A DNA stretch of 16,661 bases, taken from positions 1 to 16,661 of the forward strand of contig CALIBA010000237.1 in NCBI GenBank assembly GCA_938045435.1. Reading direction: 5' to 3'. Source of the DNA: an uncultured Selenomonas sp. Its GTDB lineage: Bacteria > Bacillota > Negativicutes > Selenomonadales > Selenomonadaceae. Of this stretch, positions 1-7,029 are shown in pieces (position 1 is the stretch's first letter; every line of letters starts with the position of its first letter). A model generated the notes under the pieces. That model was not told the origin of the DNA. It was given only the letters and a program-made list of their open reading frames with translations, and made no database searches. A program made the translations under genes and the position numbers.

Positions 1-491
1 GAACAGTCTTGCCGACGCCTGCGCCGCCAAAGAGCCCGACCTTTCCGCCGCGTGAATACGGTGCGATAAGATCGACGACTTTAATGCCCGTCTCTAGGAT
101 CTGTGTGCTGGTCTCCTGATTGTCAAATTTTGGTGCGGGACGGTGAATCGGCCACTCCTCTGTATTGCCGACGGGTGCGGGATTGTGATCCACAGTCTCG
201 CCGAGAACGTTAAAGACACGTCCTAGGGTCGCCTCGCCAACAGGGACTTTGATGGGGCCGCCCGTGTCATCTGCTGCCATGCCGCGCATCAGCCCATCGG
301 TCGAACTCATGGCGATGCAGCGGGTCACGCTGTCCCCGAGATGCTGCATGACCTCGACCGTGAGATGGATCTCGTGGTCGGCCACTTTGCCGTCAATCTT
401 GATGGCATTTAAGATCTCCGGCAGCTCGCCCGCAGGAAACTCAATATCTACGACAGGCCCAATGACCTGTACGACTTTACCTTTTGCCAAT
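1..491 (-). CDS. atpD: ATP synthase F1 subunit beta (5' part; cut by window edge)
   Basis: This is the catalytic subunit of F1, which makes or hydrolyses ATP at the beta/alpha interfaces on the cytoplasmic face of the membrane. Only the first 163 codons are present. They begin MAKGKVVQVIGPVVDIEF, cover the N-terminal beta-barrel and linker, and reach the Walker A motif GGAGVGKT (residues 155-162) two codons before the edge. Walker B, the catalytic glutamate and the DELSEED region lie outside. The start is a TTG (489-491): an AAGGAGG sequence (499-505) lies 7 bases upstream of it and no in-frame ATG fits. It follows atpG by 45 bases and is the last operon gene visible; atpC would be expected next. 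The family is certain; the TTG start is likely. Confidence 0.97.
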
Positions 492-536
492 GGAAAACCT
501 CCTTGCCTCTATGCAGAGTACACCCCCGCACAGATG

Positions 537-1385
537 TTACTTGAGCGCCTCGGCGCCGCCGACAATTTCGTTGATCTCGTTCGTGATGCCCGCCTGACGC
601 ACCTTGTTGTAAAAGAGGTCAAGCCGCCCGATGAGCTCGCCGGCATTGTCGGTCGCGTTGCTCATCGCATTCATGCGGGAGCTTAGCTCACTGGCCGCCG
701 ACTGTAAGAGCGCCGCGTAAATGGTGGTGAATAGGTACTGCGGAAGCAATGCCCCGAGCACTTCCTCGGCATTTGGCTCATAGATGTACTGTGCCTGCGT
801 ATGCCCGTCGTCCACGAGTTTTTCAAACGGCAGGAGTTTTACCGTCTCCGGCTCGCAGGTAATGGCCGATACGAAACGCGTATAGACCATGTAGACTTCC
901 TTCACGCCTCCGCCCGTAAAAGCCCGGATGAGCACATCGCTGATCTGCTGCGCATGATGCGCCGCGGGACGTTCACTCATACCGATAAATTCACTGTGTA
1001 TCTTAAATCCACGATTTTTGAAAAAATCTCTGGATTTTCGCCCAACGGCTACAATCTCCGTATTGGAAGGATCCTCGATGAGAGTCATTGCCATTTTGAG
1101 CGCGTTGCTTGAATACGCTCCCGCAAGGCCTTTATCCGCCGCCAAGGCGAGGATGAGGCGTTTGCCCTCTGCGTGCTGCTCGAGGAGCGGATGCGTGACA
1201 TCTGTCGCCGCTGCGGCAACACTTCGGATGACCGCAGCAGTTTTTTCCGCGTAGGGTTTATTGTTGTTCGCGGCTTCCTTGGCACGGCGCAGGCGCGAAG
1301 TCGCAACCATGTCCATGGCATTCGTAATCTGCTGAATGCTCTTGACGCTTCGGATGCGGCGGCGAATATCCTGTAAATTGGCCAT
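537..1385 (-). CDS. atpG: ATP synthase F1 subunit gamma
   Basis: This is the rotating central stalk of F1, which links c-ring rotation to conformational change in the alpha/beta hexamer. The 282 residues match the usual length. The N-terminal coiled-coil helix shows the family signature (MANLQDIRRRIRSVKSIQQ, then ITNAMDMVATSRLRRA at about 20-35). The C-terminal helix ends in the conserved pattern ATDNAGELI...YNKVRQAGITNEI that enters the hexamer. The start ATG is preceded by AAGGAG (1394-1399), and that ribosome binding site overlaps the TAA stop of atpA (1398-1400). With a gap of only 12 bases, translation is probably coupled to atpA. The reading is intact throughout. Confidence 0.98.
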   Translation of the reverse strand: MANLQDIRRRIRSVKSIQQITNAMDMVATSRLRRAKEAANNNKPYAEKTAAVIRSVAAAATDVTHPLLEQHAEGKRLILALAADKGLAGAYSSNALKMAMTLIEDPSNTEIVAVGRKSRDFFKNRGFKIHSEFIGMSERPAAHHAQQISDVLIRAFTGGGVKEVYMVYTRFVSAITCEPETVKLLPFEKLVDDGHTQAQYIYEPNAEEVLGALLPQYLFTTIYAALLQSAASELSSRMNAMSNATDNAGELIGRLDLFYNKVRQAGITNEINEIVGGAEALK

Positions 1386-1397
1386 TTCGTGCGCTCC

Positions 1398-2915
1398 TTA
1401 CACTTCTTTGTAGGAGATGGTGTCTTTGAACTCCCCTATCGCCTGTGTGATGGAGGCCTCAAGTGCATCGTCCAGTTTCTGCGTCTCCGTGATGGTCGCA
1501 GCGATCTCCGGATGCGATGCACGCATGAACCGAATGAAGTCCGTATGGAAAGTGACAACCTTGCTCACGGGAATATCCGCGAGGTGTCCGCGGACCGCAG
1601 TGAAGATCACGAGCACCTGATCGGCAACGGAGAGCGGGCTGTACTGTGCCTGCTTGAGCGTCTCGACCATGCGGGCACCGCGGTCAAGCTGTGCCTTGGT
1701 CGCCTTGTCGAGATCCGAGCCGAACTGCGCGAACGCTGCAAGCTCGCGGTACTGTGCAAGGTCAAGACGCATCGTGCCCGCGACCTGCTTCATCGCCTTG
1801 ATCTGGGCGGAGCCGCCGACACGGGACACCGAGAGACCGACGCTGATGGCAGGACGGATGCCGGAGTAAAACGAGTCGGTATCCAGCATGATCTGGCCGT
1901 CCGTGATGGAGATGACGTTCGTCGGGATGTAAGCCGAAAGGTCTCCGGCGAGTGTCTCAATGATCGGCAGTGCCGTGATGGAACCTGCTCCGAGCGCATC
2001 GGAGAGTTTTGCGGCACGCTCCAGGAGGCGGGAGTGTAAGTAGAAGACGTCGCCCGGGTACGCCTCACGTCCAGGCGGACGGCGGAGCAGCAGCGACATC
2101 GCGCGATACGCCGCTGCGTGCTTAGAGAGGTCATCATAGACGCAGAGCGCATGACCTCCCTTATACATGAAATACTCTGCCATTGCAACGCCCGCATAGG
2201 GCGCAAGGTACTGGAGCGGTGCACTGTCTGCAGCCGTTGCCGCGACGACAATCGTATACGCCATGGCGCCGCCGTCTTCGAGCGTCTTCACGACGCGTGC
2301 GACGGTGGACGCCTTTTGTCCGATGGCGACATAGACGCAGATACAGTTCTGCCCCTTCTGGTTCAGAATTGTATCGACGGCAATCGCCGTCTTGCCCGTG
2401 CCGCGGTCGCCGATGATGAGCTCACGTTGTCCGCGGCCGATCGGCACGAGGGCGTCGATGGCTTTAAGCCCTGTCTGAAGCGGCTCATGGACGCTCTTGC
2501 GGTCGGCAATGCCGGGCGCAGGAGACTCGACCGGACGGTATTCTGTAGAGGCAATTGGCCCTTTGCCGTCAATGGGGCGGCCGAGCGCGTCCACGACGCG
2601 GCCGATCATCGCCTCGCCGACGGGCACCTGCATGATGCGCCCCGTGCGCCGGACGGTGTCGCCCTCCTTGATGAGCGTATCGCCGCCGAGAAGCACGGCA
2701 CCGACGCTCTCCTGCTCTAAGTTCAGAACAAGACCGTAGACCTCGTTGCCAAAATCGAGCAGCTCGCCCGCCATGGCTTTGTCGAGGCCGTAAATGTGGG
2801 CGATGCCGTCGCCCACCTCAAGAACCGTACCGACATCATCCACATTCAGATCGACATCATAGTTTTTGATCTGTTCTTTTATGATGGCGGTGATTTCTTC
2901 CGGATTCATATTCAT
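1398..2915 (-). CDS. atpA: ATP synthase F1 subunit alpha
   Basis: This is the non-catalytic nucleotide-binding subunit of the F1 hexamer, 505 residues and full length for the family. The N-terminal helix (MNMNPEEITAIIKEQI) that contacts delta is followed by the beta-barrel. The Walker A motif GDRGTGKT is at residues 169-176, with a Walker B-type ALCVYDD near 265. The SGIRPAISVGLSVSRVGG segment carries the conserved arginine that reaches into the catalytic site of beta. Two starts four residues apart in frame (ATG at 2915 and 2909) are possible; the first is used here, with a GGGGTGA stretch upstream as ribosome binding site. It lies 17 bases after atpH. Nothing is unusual. Confidence 0.98.
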   Translation of the reverse strand: MNMNPEEITAIIKEQIKNYDVDLNVDDVGTVLEVGDGIAHIYGLDKAMAGELLDFGNEVYGLVLNLEQESVGAVLLGGDTLIKEGDTVRRTGRIMQVPVGEAMIGRVVDALGRPIDGKGPIASTEYRPVESPAPGIADRKSVHEPLQTGLKAIDALVPIGRGQRELIIGDRGTGKTAIAVDTILNQKGQNCICVYVAIGQKASTVARVVKTLEDGGAMAYTIVVAATAADSAPLQYLAPYAGVAMAEYFMYKGGHALCVYDDLSKHAAAYRAMSLLLRRPPGREAYPGDVFYLHSRLLERAAKLSDALGAGSITALPIIETLAGDLSAYIPTNVISITDGQIMLDTDSFYSGIRPAISVGLSVSRVGGSAQIKAMKQVAGTMRLDLAQYRELAAFAQFGSDLDKATKAQLDRGARMVETLKQAQYSPLSVADQVLVIFTAVRGHLADIPVSKVVTFHTDFIRFMRASHPEIAATITETQKLDDALEASITQAIGEFKDTISYKEV

Positions 2916-2932
2916 ATTTCGCTGTCACCCCG

Positions 2933-3472
2933 CTAGTTCGCCATTAATTCTGCCGTCATTGCCGCAAGACGTCCCTTGACACTGCCGTCGATACGGCGGT
3001 CGCCAATGCGTACAACGACCCCGCCGATGAGCGAGGGGTCGCGGTGTCCGCGCAGGGCAATCTTTTTCCCCGTGACGCGTTCGAGTTTTTCCCGCAGCGC
3101 CTTTTCCTGCGCCTCTGCAAGCGGCTGCGCAGTCGTCACATCCGCGACGACAATGCCGCGTGCTTCATTGGAAAGCTCTGCAAAGATATGTGCGATGGCA
3201 TCAAAAGTCTGAATGCGCCGCTTGTCAATGAGCAGCAAAAGGAAATGCAGTGTGGTCTTGCTGATCTCCCCGACAAAAAGCTGTGCGAGGAGTAGCTTTT
3301 TCTCTTTCGGCTGAATATTCGGGTTGCCGAGATACGCTTTCAGCTCCGGACATGCGGCAAAGCCCTGCTGCACATCTGCGAGTTCTTTTCCGCACTGCGC
3401 AAGCCATCCGTTTTCATTGGCGAGTTCAAAGATTGCTCTGGCGTATTTGCGTGCAAGCTCCATGTTCAGCAT
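2933..3472 (-). CDS. atpH: ATP synthase F1 subunit delta (OSCP-like)
   Basis: Delta sits on top of F1 and ties the alpha subunits to the peripheral stalk formed by the b dimer. The 179 residues are of normal length. The N-terminal helical bundle starts ELARKYARAIFELANENG, and the C-terminal signature DPSLIGGVVVRIGDRRIDGSVKGRL (split by a turn) is clear near the end. The first ATG (3470-3472) overlaps the end of atpF by 7 bases and has a weak GGTGAT sequence upstream. A second in-frame ATG three codons later (3461-3463) would leave a 2-base gap, so the exact start is uncertain. Overlap or near contact with atpF suggests coupled translation. Confidence 0.96.
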   Translation of the reverse strand: MLNMELARKYARAIFELANENGWLAQCGKELADVQQGFAACPELKAYLGNPNIQPKEKKLLLAQLFVGEISKTTLHFLLLLIDKRRIQTFDAIAHIFAELSNEARGIVVADVTTAQPLAEAQEKALREKLERVTGKKIALRGHRDPSLIGGVVVRIGDRRIDGSVKGRLAAMTAELMAN

Positions 3473-3990
3473 GGTGCATCACCAATCTTATCCGCATCGA
3501 GTTTTGCAATAAACTCTCCAATGATGGTTTCGTTGTCCGACTGCGTCAGATTCTTTTGGATGATTTTGCCCGCCGCTGCGAGTGACAGGGCGACAACCTC
3601 CGCCTTTAACTGCTCGACGGCATGCGCACGTTCAAGCGCAATCTGCTCTGCCGCCGACTTTTTCATCTGTTCGATCTCACGCTTGGTCGCCTGAATGCTC
3701 GCCGCATGCTCTTCCGAGGCACGCTTTTCGGCGAGATCGACGATCTCCTGCGCCTTGGTGCGCGCCGCCGCAAGCTGCGCCTTGTACTCGCTGAGCGTTG
3801 CCTCGGCAGCAGCCGCATCCGCGTCCGCCTTATTGAGGCTCTCGGCGATTTTCGCCTTGCGCTCCTCCATCATGCGCACGATGGGCTGATATGCCACCGC
3901 ACGCAGGAGTACGACGAGAATGATGAAGTTGATGATTTGGATGGGCAGCGTCCCATTGAGATCGATGATCCCCTGTATGGTTTCGACCAA
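3466..3990 (-). CDS. atpF: ATP synthase Fo subunit b
   Basis: Subunit b dimerises to form the peripheral stalk that holds F1 still against the rotor. The 174 residues have one N-terminal membrane helix (about 16-34, IQIINFIILVVLLRAVAYQP), then a long charged, alanine-rich amphipathic helix that would form a coiled coil through to the C-terminal delta-binding end. The start is a TTG (3988-3990). The in-frame ATG upstream is closed off by a TAG within eight codons, and the next in-frame ATG would delete the membrane helix. A GGGGG run about 9 bases upstream serves as ribosome binding site. It lies 40 bases after atpE and overlaps atpH by 7 bases. Confidence 0.96.
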   Translation of the reverse strand: MVETIQGIIDLNGTLPIQIINFIILVVLLRAVAYQPIVRMMEERKAKIAESLNKADADAAAAEATLSEYKAQLAAARTKAQEIVDLAEKRASEEHAASIQATKREIEQMKKSAAEQIALERAHAVEQLKAEVVALSLAAAGKIIQKNLTQSDNETIIGEFIAKLDADKIGDAPC

Positions 3991-4030
3991 TTCCTATGCC
4001 CCCTTTGCAAAATCCATGGACTCAGTCATC

Positions 4031-4282
4031 TTAGTGAATCAGCGGATTTGCATAGAGCATGATAAGAGCGACAACAACGGCAATGATGGCAAGTGCTTCG
4101 ATCAGACCGACGGAGATGAGCGTGTTCGTAAAGAGGACGTTCTTTGCCTCCGGCTGACGTGCAAGCCCCTCGATAAAACGGCTCGTGACAAGACCGTCAC
4201 CAACCGCAGCGCCGACTGCGGCAAGCCCCGCCGTAATACCCGCACCGATGAGAGCTGCTGCTACCATAATCGCGTTTTCCAT
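4031..4282 (-). CDS. atpE: ATP synthase Fo subunit c
   Basis: This proteolipid forms the rotor ring that carries the coupling ion. Its 83 residues fold as two membrane helices joined by the polar loop ARQPE (41-45). The ion-binding carboxylate is E62 in GLIEAL. The neighbouring positions are Ala and Leu, whereas Na+-binding rings such as those of Propionigenium and Ilyobacter have Ser and Thr after the Glu and a Gln in helix 1. Helix 1 here has VGDG with D29 where Bacillus has Asn. This favours H+ coupling (inference). The start has a strong AAGGAGG (4291-4297) 8 bases upstream. The unusually long leader before it may raise c translation over its neighbours, as the ring needs many copies. Confidence 0.98.
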   Translation of the reverse strand: MENAIMVAAALIGAGITAGLAAVGAAVGDGLVTSRFIEGLARQPEAKNVLFTNTLISVGLIEALAIIAVVVALIMLYANPLIH

Positions 4283-4365
4283 GAAAAAATCCTCCTTAAA
4301 AAGTGAACATAATCATTACTATAACAGACTGTGCGAATCCAATCCGCACATAAAACAACCCCGTC
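4283..4365 (-). promoter_or_regulatory. Long AU-rich atpE leader
   Basis: The atpB-atpE gap is 83 bases, the longest inside the operon. It contains a small hairpin (GTGCG/CGCAC, 4331-4349), an AU-rich stretch and then AAGGAGG. By analogy with the translational enhancer before E. coli atpE, it probably raises c-subunit synthesis. No promoter was seen in it. Confidence 0.5.
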
Positions 4366-5043
4366 TCAGTGTTCTTCCGTTTTAATCGCGCTGCCGATGT
4401 ATGCCGTGGACAGCATCGTAAAGATAAACGCCTGCACTCCGCCAATAAATACACTGAATGCAATCCAGACCACCGAAGGAATGGTGGAGAAGTTGCCGAG
4501 CAGGAGCAGCAGGATATGAATGAGAATCTCGCCCGCCAAAATATTGCCGAATAGACGGAACGAGAGCGTAATGGGCTTTGCCAGTTCCTCCACAATATTG
4601 ATGATAACGAACGGTACAAACGGCTGGAAAAAGTGCGCGATGTAATGCGTCCCTTTGACATAAAGACCCAATACATGCGTCATGACGATGACCAGCAGAG
4701 CCAGTCCCAGTGTGGTGTTCAAATCATTTGTCGGCGATGCCATCATCGGGATGAGCCCAATCCAGTTCGACACGAGAAGGAACAAAAACAGGGATACAAT
4801 CAGCATGGACAGGAAGCCCCGTCCACGCGGCCCCATGCTCTGCTCCGCCTGATCATGCAGCGTCTCTATAATCATCTCCAACGCCACCTGCCAGTTGGAT
4901 GTCGGCACAATCTTTAGATTGCGCACCGCCAACCAGCCGATGAAGAGGACGACGACCATTGTGACCCACGTCATGATAAGTGTCTCTGAATTGAAGGTAA
5001 ACCCGGCGACCTGCACTGCCTCGCGAACACCGATTTCGTGCAT
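4366..5043 (-). CDS. atpB: ATP synthase Fo subunit a
   Basis: Subunit a holds the two half-channels that pass protons to and from the c ring. Starting at the ATG at 5041-5043 it has 225 residues, of which most are hydrophobic membrane helices. The essential arginine is R163 in LSFRLFGNILAGE, and the last helix has the conserved GGVQAFIFTMLSTAYI with Q204. An in-frame ATG 11 codons upstream (5076) would extend the protein but overlaps the end of atpI and adds a poor MRGIPPREVEV stretch. GGGAGG just before 5043 supports the shorter form. It follows atpI by 32 bases, within which a small GGGGG/CCCCC hairpin lies. Confidence 0.96.
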   Translation of the reverse strand: MHEIGVREAVQVAGFTFNSETLIMTWVTMVVVLFIGWLAVRNLKIVPTSNWQVALEMIIETLHDQAEQSMGPRGRGFLSMLIVSLFLFLLVSNWIGLIPMMASPTNDLNTTLGLALLVIVMTHVLGLYVKGTHYIAHFFQPFVPFVIINIVEELAKPITLSFRLFGNILAGEILIHILLLLLGNFSTIPSVVWIAFSVFIGGVQAFIFTMLSTAYIGSAIKTEEH

Positions 5044-5059
5044 AACCTCTACCTCCCTT

Positions 5060-5072
5060 GGGGGAATCCCCC
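5060..5072 (-). other. Small hairpin between atpI and atpB
   Basis: GGGGG and CCCCC flank a 3-base loop in the 32-base gap, just upstream of the atpB ribosome binding site. The stem is short but all G-C. It could affect mRNA processing or atpB initiation. Confidence 0.35.
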
Positions 5073-5075
5073 GCA

Positions 5076-5456
5076 TTATCCCTTATCGGAACGCATCTCA
5101 CGAACAATCAGCCGCCCCATCATGAGCGCATGGGTGAGGAGAAAGCCGCCCACTGCCGCATAGAAGTGAGCCACACTCATCACAGACATCGCCCAAAATG
5201 CAGTAAACAGCAGAAAGAGCATGAGCAAAAGCCCCATCTGCACCTGCCATCGCCCCGCACCAGCGCCAAGGTGCGCCGCACGCAAAAGGCGCCGCGCAAG
5301 CAGCCAAAAGTAGATGGCTGCCAGCCCTTCCCCAACGAGCATGGCACCAAGAAGTGCCGCCTGTCCCATCGAAAGGAGAAGTGTGCCGCAAAGAAGCGCT
5401 GCGATGAGCACAGAGCTGCCGACCTGCCTGAGATACCCCGATAAAAAGACCTTCAT
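5076..5456 (-). CDS. atpI: ATP synthase subunit I-like membrane protein
   Basis: This 126-residue, very hydrophobic protein has about four predicted membrane helices (starting MKVFLSGYLRQVGSSVLIAALLCG in two parts) and sits first in the ATP synthase operon, where AtpI proteins lie. AtpI is a poorly conserved assembly or stability factor, reported in some species to help c-ring assembly or magnesium supply. The call rests on position, length and membrane layout more than on sequence motifs. The start is chosen at the ATG at 5454-5456, which has GGAGGAGG (5461-5468) just upstream. A longer form from 5504 is open but places an Arg-rich stretch before the first helix. Confidence 0.82.
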   Translation of the reverse strand: MKVFLSGYLRQVGSSVLIAALLCGTLLLSMGQAALLGAMLVGEGLAAIYFWLLARRLLRAAHLGAGAGRWQVQMGLLLMLFLLFTAFWAMSVMSVAHFYAAVGGFLLTHALMMGRLIVREMRSDKG

Positions 5457-5668
5457 ATTCCTCCTCCGGCACCGTAAAGACGCGACGAACTGCCCCGCCG
5501 CCATAAAAAGCGTCGAGCCGAGCGCTCCCTACGCCGCCATCGTTGAATATCAAGTAAAGCGTTCGACATAAAAAAAGAAAGTCCTTTCGCAAAACATGCA
5601 TTCAGCGCGGATTTCCTCTCAATTTTTACGTCGGAACCAATAGGAAGAACCATAGATAAATATACCAT
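5453..5668 (-). CDS. Possible small leader ORF before atpI (Arg-rich end), doubtful
   Basis: The leader between the ATP operon promoter and atpI is open in one frame for 71 codons (ATG at 5668), or 38 codons from an internal ATG at 5569 that has AAGGA 12 bases upstream. The predicted peptide ends in an arginine-rich segment (DIQRWRRRERSARRFLWRRG). Its TGA stop overlaps the atpI ATG as ATGA, the arrangement typical of translational coupling. Against it, the sequence resembles no ATP synthase partner known to me (it is not AtpZ-like), the upstream start has no well-placed ribosome binding site, and codon use (CGA, AGG, TTA) differs from the atp genes. It may be chance. Confidence 0.2.
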   Translation of the reverse strand: MVYLSMVLPIGSDVKIERKSALNACFAKGLSFFMSNALLDIQRWRRRERSARRFLWRRGSSSRLYGAGGGI

Positions 5669-5692
5669 GCTCCCCCATAGTCCTCGTGTCCT

Positions 5693-5721
5693 ATTATAGA
5701 GTTTTTTTTGTGTTTTTTCAA
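5693..5721 (-). promoter_or_regulatory. Promoter of the ATP synthase operon
   Basis: On the minus strand this reads TTGAAA, 17 bases (mostly A), then a perfect TATAAT, a near-consensus vegetative sigma promoter. Transcription would start near 5686, leaving a leader of about 230 bases before atpI. The same strand has no other gene between here and the divergent promoter at 5811. Confidence 0.8.
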
Positions 5722-5810
5722 GTATATTTTGATTTTAATGAGAAAACCTTTTCAGCGGGCATAATGTCCCTTTTTCCCACGAAAACCCATCCGCATGAGG
5801 TGTGCAGCTC

Positions 5811-5839
5811 TTGTCTTATGTGCCCTGCTCTGATACAAT
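5811..5839 (+). promoter_or_regulatory. Promoter of the 86-residue protein gene
   Basis: TTGTCT (5811-5816), a 17-base spacer and TACAAT (5834-5839) match the vegetative consensus in 4 of 6 and 5 of 6 positions with ideal spacing. Start of transcription would be near 5846, giving a leader of about 84 bases that includes the hairpin at 5865-5892. Confidence 0.65.
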
Positions 5840-5864
5840 AAACCAAACCCAATGCAAAACTTCT

Positions 5865-5892
5865 GCGGCGCATATACGGCAAGGTGCGCCGC
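5865..5892 (+). promoter_or_regulatory. 5'-UTR hairpin
   Basis: GCGGCGCA (5865-5872) and TGCGCCGC (5885-5892) form a perfect 8-bp GC-rich stem with a 12-base loop, between the promoter and the ribosome binding site of the gene at 5930. There is no U tract after it, so it is not a standard terminator. It could stabilise the mRNA or bind a regulator. Confidence 0.5.
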
Positions 5893-5929
5893 CGTTTACC
5901 GTCCATCCGTTTTCTAAAGGAGGTGCAGC

Positions 5930-6190
5930 ATGACCATCGAGGGTGCTGTCATCATCGAGCAGGGCGTAACCTTTGCCGTCATTCACGTCAATCCGTCCGT
6001 AACCCAGTACACCATCAAATCCACGCAGACCCGCCGCGCACTCATGCGCTTTTTCCCCGGTATGCCCATCATCCTGATGAGCCTGACGCCGCAGGGAGAG
6101 CCGCGCTATTACGGGCGCAAGGACATCGTCAACTTTCTAAAGAGCATCCGCCTCCATCAGATCCCATGGAAGAAATATCATATTGTGTGA
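5930..6190 (+). CDS. Hypothetical protein, 86 residues
   Basis: I do not recognise this family. It is a small soluble protein with no signal peptide or membrane helix. It has a hydrophobic beta-like N-terminal half (AVIIEQGVTFAVIHVNP), a middle with RRALMRFFPGMPIILMSLTPQG, and a basic C-terminal part (RYYGRKDIVNFLKSIRLHQI, then PWKKYHIV). The gene is well supported: it has its own promoter (5811-5839), a perfect AAAGGAGG (5916-5923) 6 bases before the ATG, and codon use like its neighbours. It is monocistronic and converges with the DUF4198-like gene. The net basic C-terminus could suit nucleic acid binding, but this is only a guess. Confidence 0.85.
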   Translation: MTIEGAVIIEQGVTFAVIHVNPSVTQYTIKSTQTRRALMRFFPGMPIILMSLTPQGEPRYYGRKDIVNFLKSIRLHQIPWKKYHIV

Positions 6191-6260
6191 GAAGAAAAAA
6201 AGACTGCGGCACGTTGGCAAATGATCTGTCTTCCTCATTGCATCCGCACAACGAACAATA

Positions 6261-6288
6261 GAAAAGCCCACCCCCACAGGGATGGGCT
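6261..6288 (-). terminator. Rho-independent terminator of the DUF4198-like gene
   Basis: Read on the minus strand, AGCCCAUCCC pairs with GGGGUGGGCU (one U-G pair) around a UGUG loop, followed by UUUUC. It lies 18 bases past the stop codon of the gene ending at 6307. The plus strand lacks a U tract, so any effect on the converging 86-residue gene would be weaker. Confidence 0.85.
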
Positions 6289-6306
6289 GACATGGGTTCT
6301 CTTACA

Positions 6307-7029
6307 TTACTCTGCGTCGAGAATAAACGAAAGCGAGCTAAAAATCTTCTCTGTCACATTTGCGTTATCCGTCGGGAATCCCACCTCGACGCCAATGACA
6401 TTAAGACCATTATTGGCAACATTCACAGTGATGTAACCATTGGCGTCCGCATTTGTAACACCCGTCAGATTGCCAAGCACGTCAGCGATGACCGGCGCAT
6501 TCGCATAGGGCTGTCCATCCTTATAGATGCGGAGCCGGAGTGCATCCCCGCGGCGCAGTGTGAGGGGGTTCACTGCCGGCACGATCTGGATCGGCACGTT
6601 GTAAAGCCCACCCGGCTGCACAGCCGCATTCCAGTAATGCACATTGTACTTGCGTGCATAGGTCACAGATACGAGGTTCTCGATGTTCGAGTAGTCACGC
6701 GTTGGAATGACCTTGCCGTCCGTCGTCTTTGCAAAGTAGCCATAGTCAAAGAACGTTGCCGTCACGCCGAGATTCTCGGGCGGAACAATGGACACATGAT
6801 CGCTGTGATCAACACGCTCCACCATCGTCGGCGCAAAGTTCACATCGTAGGCATCAATCCGCTGTACGCAGCCCGTCTCATATGCGTTATCCAAAGGCCC
6901 CTCACCAAGGACGAGCGCCTTGTGATCCAGGCGGTTTGCATAGTACACGCCATGCGCATCTGCCGGCGCCGCATACGCGCCAAATCCAACTGCAAGCCCC
7001 AATGCCGCCGCGAAGATCTTCTTCTTCAT
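6307..7029 (-). CDS. Secreted DUF4198-like (putative metal-related) protein
   Basis: The 240-residue protein begins with a clear signal peptide (MKKKIFAAALGLAVGF, cleaved after APADA at about residue 25), so the mature form would start with histidine (HGVYYANR). The C-terminal third has the look of a beta-sandwich of the DUF4198 type: GDALRLRIYKDGQPYANAPV, then TNADANGYITVNVANNGLNVI. DUF4198 proteins are periplasmic and often found near nickel or cobalt uptake genes, and an N-terminal His after cleavage is common among them. Metal binding here is inference; no transporter lies nearby. GGAGG 7 bases before the ATG at 7029 fixes the start; an in-frame ATG at 7044 lacks such a site. The gene has its own promoter and terminator. 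Confidence 0.75.
   Translation of the reverse strand: MKKKIFAAALGLAVGFGAYAAPADAHGVYYANRLDHKALVLGEGPLDNAYETGCVQRIDAYDVNFAPTMVERVDHSDHVSIVPPENLGVTATFFDYGYFAKTTDGKVIPTRDYSNIENLVSVTYARKYNVHYWNAAVQPGGLYNVPIQIVPAVNPLTLRRGDALRLRIYKDGQPYANAPVIADVLGNLTGVTNADANGYITVNVANNGLNVIGVEVGFPTDNANVTEKIFSSLSFILDAE

Larger units (their letters stand above)
5457..5929. other. Divergent intergenic region, atpI / 86-residue protein
   Basis: These 473 bases separate the leftward ATP synthase operon from the rightward gene at 5930. From left to right they hold the atpI ribosome binding site, the long atpI leader with a doubtful small ORF, the leftward promoter (5693-5721), an AT-rich stretch, the rightward promoter (5811-5839) and a hairpin in the rightward 5' UTR (5865-5892). 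Nothing else recognisable was seen. Confidence 0.7.

Noticed and set aside
4031..4282. Na+-dependent ATP synthase
   Set aside because: The c subunit lacks the Gln, Ser and Thr ligands of the Na+ site.
5570..5594. Possible terminator in the atpI leader (GAAAG-GA-CTTTC followed by a T run on the minus strand)
   Set aside because: Only four pairs can form with an allowed loop and they are mostly A-U. Too weak to call an attenuator.
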